DNA from: Ascarosepion bandense
Taxonomy: Eukaryota; Mollusca; Cephalopoda; Sepiida; Sepiidae
Direction of reading: 5' to 3'
Assembly (NCBI GenBank): GCA_037127315.1
Contig: JBBBDQ010000913.1
Span: forward strand, 7,362,501 to 7,426,500
DNA length: 64,000 nucleotides
A model generated the notes under the pieces. It made no database searches, was not told the origin of the DNA, and saw nothing but the letters and a program-made list of their open reading frames with translations. Numbering within the stretch: the first letter of the stretch is position 1; the number at the start of each line of letters is the position of its first letter. The position numbers were made by a program, and so were the translations under genes. Shown piece after piece: positions 62,515 to 64,000 of the stretch.

Positions 62515-63003
62515 TTAGCTGTTGCTGGCTAATTTTCTATTGAGTCTAAACCTGTAACTACTTGAACCAGAGATAGAACGTACAATTAATATGTCACCAA
62601 ATTCACGAACCAAGTCTAGTAATGTCTCCTCTTGTTCAAAGCAAGTGGATTTAAGTGCTGTTTCAAGAATTTGATGATATAGTATTTGTGAGTTCAACTC
62701 CTGAGTAGAGGAATACAAACGTAAACTCGGTGAAAACGAAGCGAATATAAATAATGAAATAAAGAAAATGACGACATCCACAAGAAGTATCCGTAAACAT
62801 GGACTGCGGAACGAGAACTGTCTACCTCTGTAGATTAAATAAAGGATTTCATTTAAAATATCATAAAGGATATCCTGATCGGCAGAAACCAGAAGCTGGC
62901 CAAAAGGTGCAACGACCAAAAGGTTGTAATGATAATAACAAAAAGTAAGGACTTTAGATAGAATAATAACATAAAATAAGGACTTTAGATAGAATAATAA
63001 CAT
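62515..63003 (-). CDS. Unrecognised 162-codon ORF
   Basis: The N-terminus is hydrophobic (SLFYVIILSKVLTFCYYHYN) but lies in the 32-bp minisatellite, so the true start, if any, may be a later Met or an exon border. There is a second hydrophobic stretch (LLVDVVIFFISLFIFASF) and a polar C-terminus (FEQEETLLDLVREFGDILIV, SSSYRFRLNRKLASNS). I recognise no family. It could be a piece of a transposon ORF, an exon or a chance frame; the mixed composition of the last 90 codons is the only argument for coding. Confidence 0.3.
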   Translation of the reverse strand: MLLFYLKSLFYVIILSKVLTFCYYHYNLLVVAPFGQLLVSADQDILYDILNEILYLIYRGRQFSFRSPCLRILLVDVVIFFISLFIFASFSPSLRLYSSTQELNSQILYHQILETALKSTCFEQEETLLDLVREFGDILIVRSISGSSSYRFRLNRKLASNS

Positions 63004-63262
63004 ACAATAAGGACTTTAGATATAATAATAACATAAAAATGAGGACTTTAGATTTAATAATAACATAAAAATAAGGACTTTAGATATAATAATAACAAAA
63101 TATAAGGACTTTAGATATAAAAATAACATAAAAATAAGGACTTTAGATATAATAATAACATAAAAATAATAACTTTAGATATAATAATAACAAAAAATAA
63201 GGACTTTAGATATAATAATAACATAAAAATAAGGACTTTAGATATAATAATAACATGAAAAT
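62943..63262. repeat. 32-bp minisatellite, 10 copies
   Basis: aaggactttagatataataa taacataaaa-type units start about every 31-32 bases (ggacttt at 62949, 62980, 63011, 63043, 63075, 63106, 63138, then 63201 and 63233; one unit has aacttt). Confidence 0.95.
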
Positions 63263-63566
63263 AATAACATAATTTCATCCGTGCGTGTATTTCATGAAAT
63301 GCACGCTATATTGGTTGTTTAGTGTACCTAATCAGCGAGTCACATTTCGTTATTAGAATGTCGCTTTGGAATAAACTACATTGTTTTTTTTAGGAGGCAC
63401 TGAGTAAATGTTATTCGCTAAGCAAAAATGATCTATAATCATCCAATTCAAGTAGTTTTGCAATTACTTTTTATGGCATCGCGGATGAATGTGTTTGTTC
63501 AATGTTAGGAAAGGCCAGAGATTTAGCCTCTTTTCATGACATCTAAACATTAAAAAGTTTTAATCT
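63263..63566. other. No gene recognised
   Basis: AT-rich DNA; nothing assigned. Confidence 0.3.
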
Positions 63567-63618
63567 CTCACACACACACACACACACACACACACTATAT
63601 ATATATATATATATATAT

Positions 63619-63672
<54 letters not shown>
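63567..63672. repeat. (CA)n(TA)n(GA)n microsatellite
   Basis: CA 63569-63594, TA 63595-63619 and GA 63620-63672. Confidence 0.95.
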
Positions 63673-63677
<5 letters not shown>

Positions 63678-64000
63678 TCTGAATGCTGAATGATTCAACC
63701 CACTCCCAAAGTTCAAGCCAAGTATTATATTTTTAAGAAGAGAGGCTTCGTATTGCGGCCGAAAATTTCCTTTCCACTAACTCTTTGTGTAAGACCCCTA
63801 CACGTACACGCACGCACGCACACACACACGCGCGTGCACATATATATATGTATATATACAGGCTGGCAATAAAGTCACTATACAGTTACTTACAATAACA
63901 ATTAAAACAACGCAATTAATCGACAGTCCAAAAAATTATTATTAAAACGGTTCTAGTAGATTCTGATTAACAATAAAATGCTACAGCAAACTATAGTAAA
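63673..64000. other. No gene recognised
   Basis: Includes an ACGC/CA-rich tract at 63799-63840 and a short TA run. The word ggctggcaataaagtcac near 63862 resembles the start of mariner terminal repeats, but the window ends too soon to judge. Confidence 0.3.

Noticed and set aside
62943..63262. CRISPR-like regular repeats
   Set aside because: The unit is a simple 32-bp minisatellite with no spacer.

Overview
This is a eukaryotic, AT-rich window packed with repeats. I find no host protein-coding gene, tRNA gene or spliced gene that I can support. Long (TA)n, (CA)n, (AAT)n, (CTTT)n and (ATCT)n tracts occur every few kb. Almost everything else recognisable is transposon-derived: tRNA-derived SINEs, several non-LTR retrotransposon families, Penelope-like elements (PLEs), Tc1/mariner transposons and a Helitron-like non-autonomous family. 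This mix suggests a mollusc, most likely an octopod cephalopod. That assignment is inference from repeat style, not a database match.

Layout. 0-9 kb: PLE fragments (EN domain at 0.43-0.82 kb; a large copy at 5.6-8.6 kb interrupted by an RTE-like LINE, an unknown 350-bp insert and a SINE), a Helitron-like element at 2.45-3.17 kb and palindromes at 4.8-5.3 kb. 9-16.6 kb: a Jockey/CR1-like LINE relic, the first hammerhead ribozyme (10.63 kb), two Helitron-like copies and ATC-rich satellites. 16.8-19.8 kb: a gutted Tc1 transposon and a second hammerhead linked to a tRNA-like head. 21-25.4 kb: a Dong/R4-like LINE 3' fragment inside (ATT)n, a 103-bp tandem array made from a LINE ORF segment, and a tandem array of tRNA-like SINE monomers. 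26-30.4 kb: two 5S rRNA-SINE composites in inverted orientation, fold-back elements and a 148-bp minisatellite. 31-37 kb: microsatellites and LINE/SINE relics. 37.7-44 kb: a decayed PLE with RT and GIY-YIG EN, palindromic PLE 5' ends and the best open frame of the window, a 5'-truncated LINE with RT, zinc knuckle and restriction-like endonuclease (40.5-42.8 kb). 44-52.5 kb: LINE relics, one nested in another, a Helitron-like copy and SINEs. 53-57.6 kb: (CTTT)n composite satellite holding a DD37D transposase relic and a 49-bp perfect inverted repeat. 58-64 kb: SINE, AT minisatellite, a mariner with its two halves in opposite orientation, one unrecognised ORF and a 32-bp minisatellite.

The genes do not form a pathway. 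The window is a record of nested insertions. The most interesting points are: (i) two hammerhead ribozymes with complete catalytic cores, at least one attached to a tRNA-like Pol III head (a SINE/retrozyme-like unit); (ii) a 5S rRNA-tRNA composite SINE; (iii) a Helitron-like family defined by A|TC...CTAG|T ends; (iv) Dong/R4-like LINE copies bounded by (AAT)n on both sides; and (v) PLE 5' ends arranged as palindromes that repeatedly stop at (TA)n tracts. Boundaries of relics are estimates by eye, usually good to about 5-20 bases; frame and motif readings were made by hand translation.
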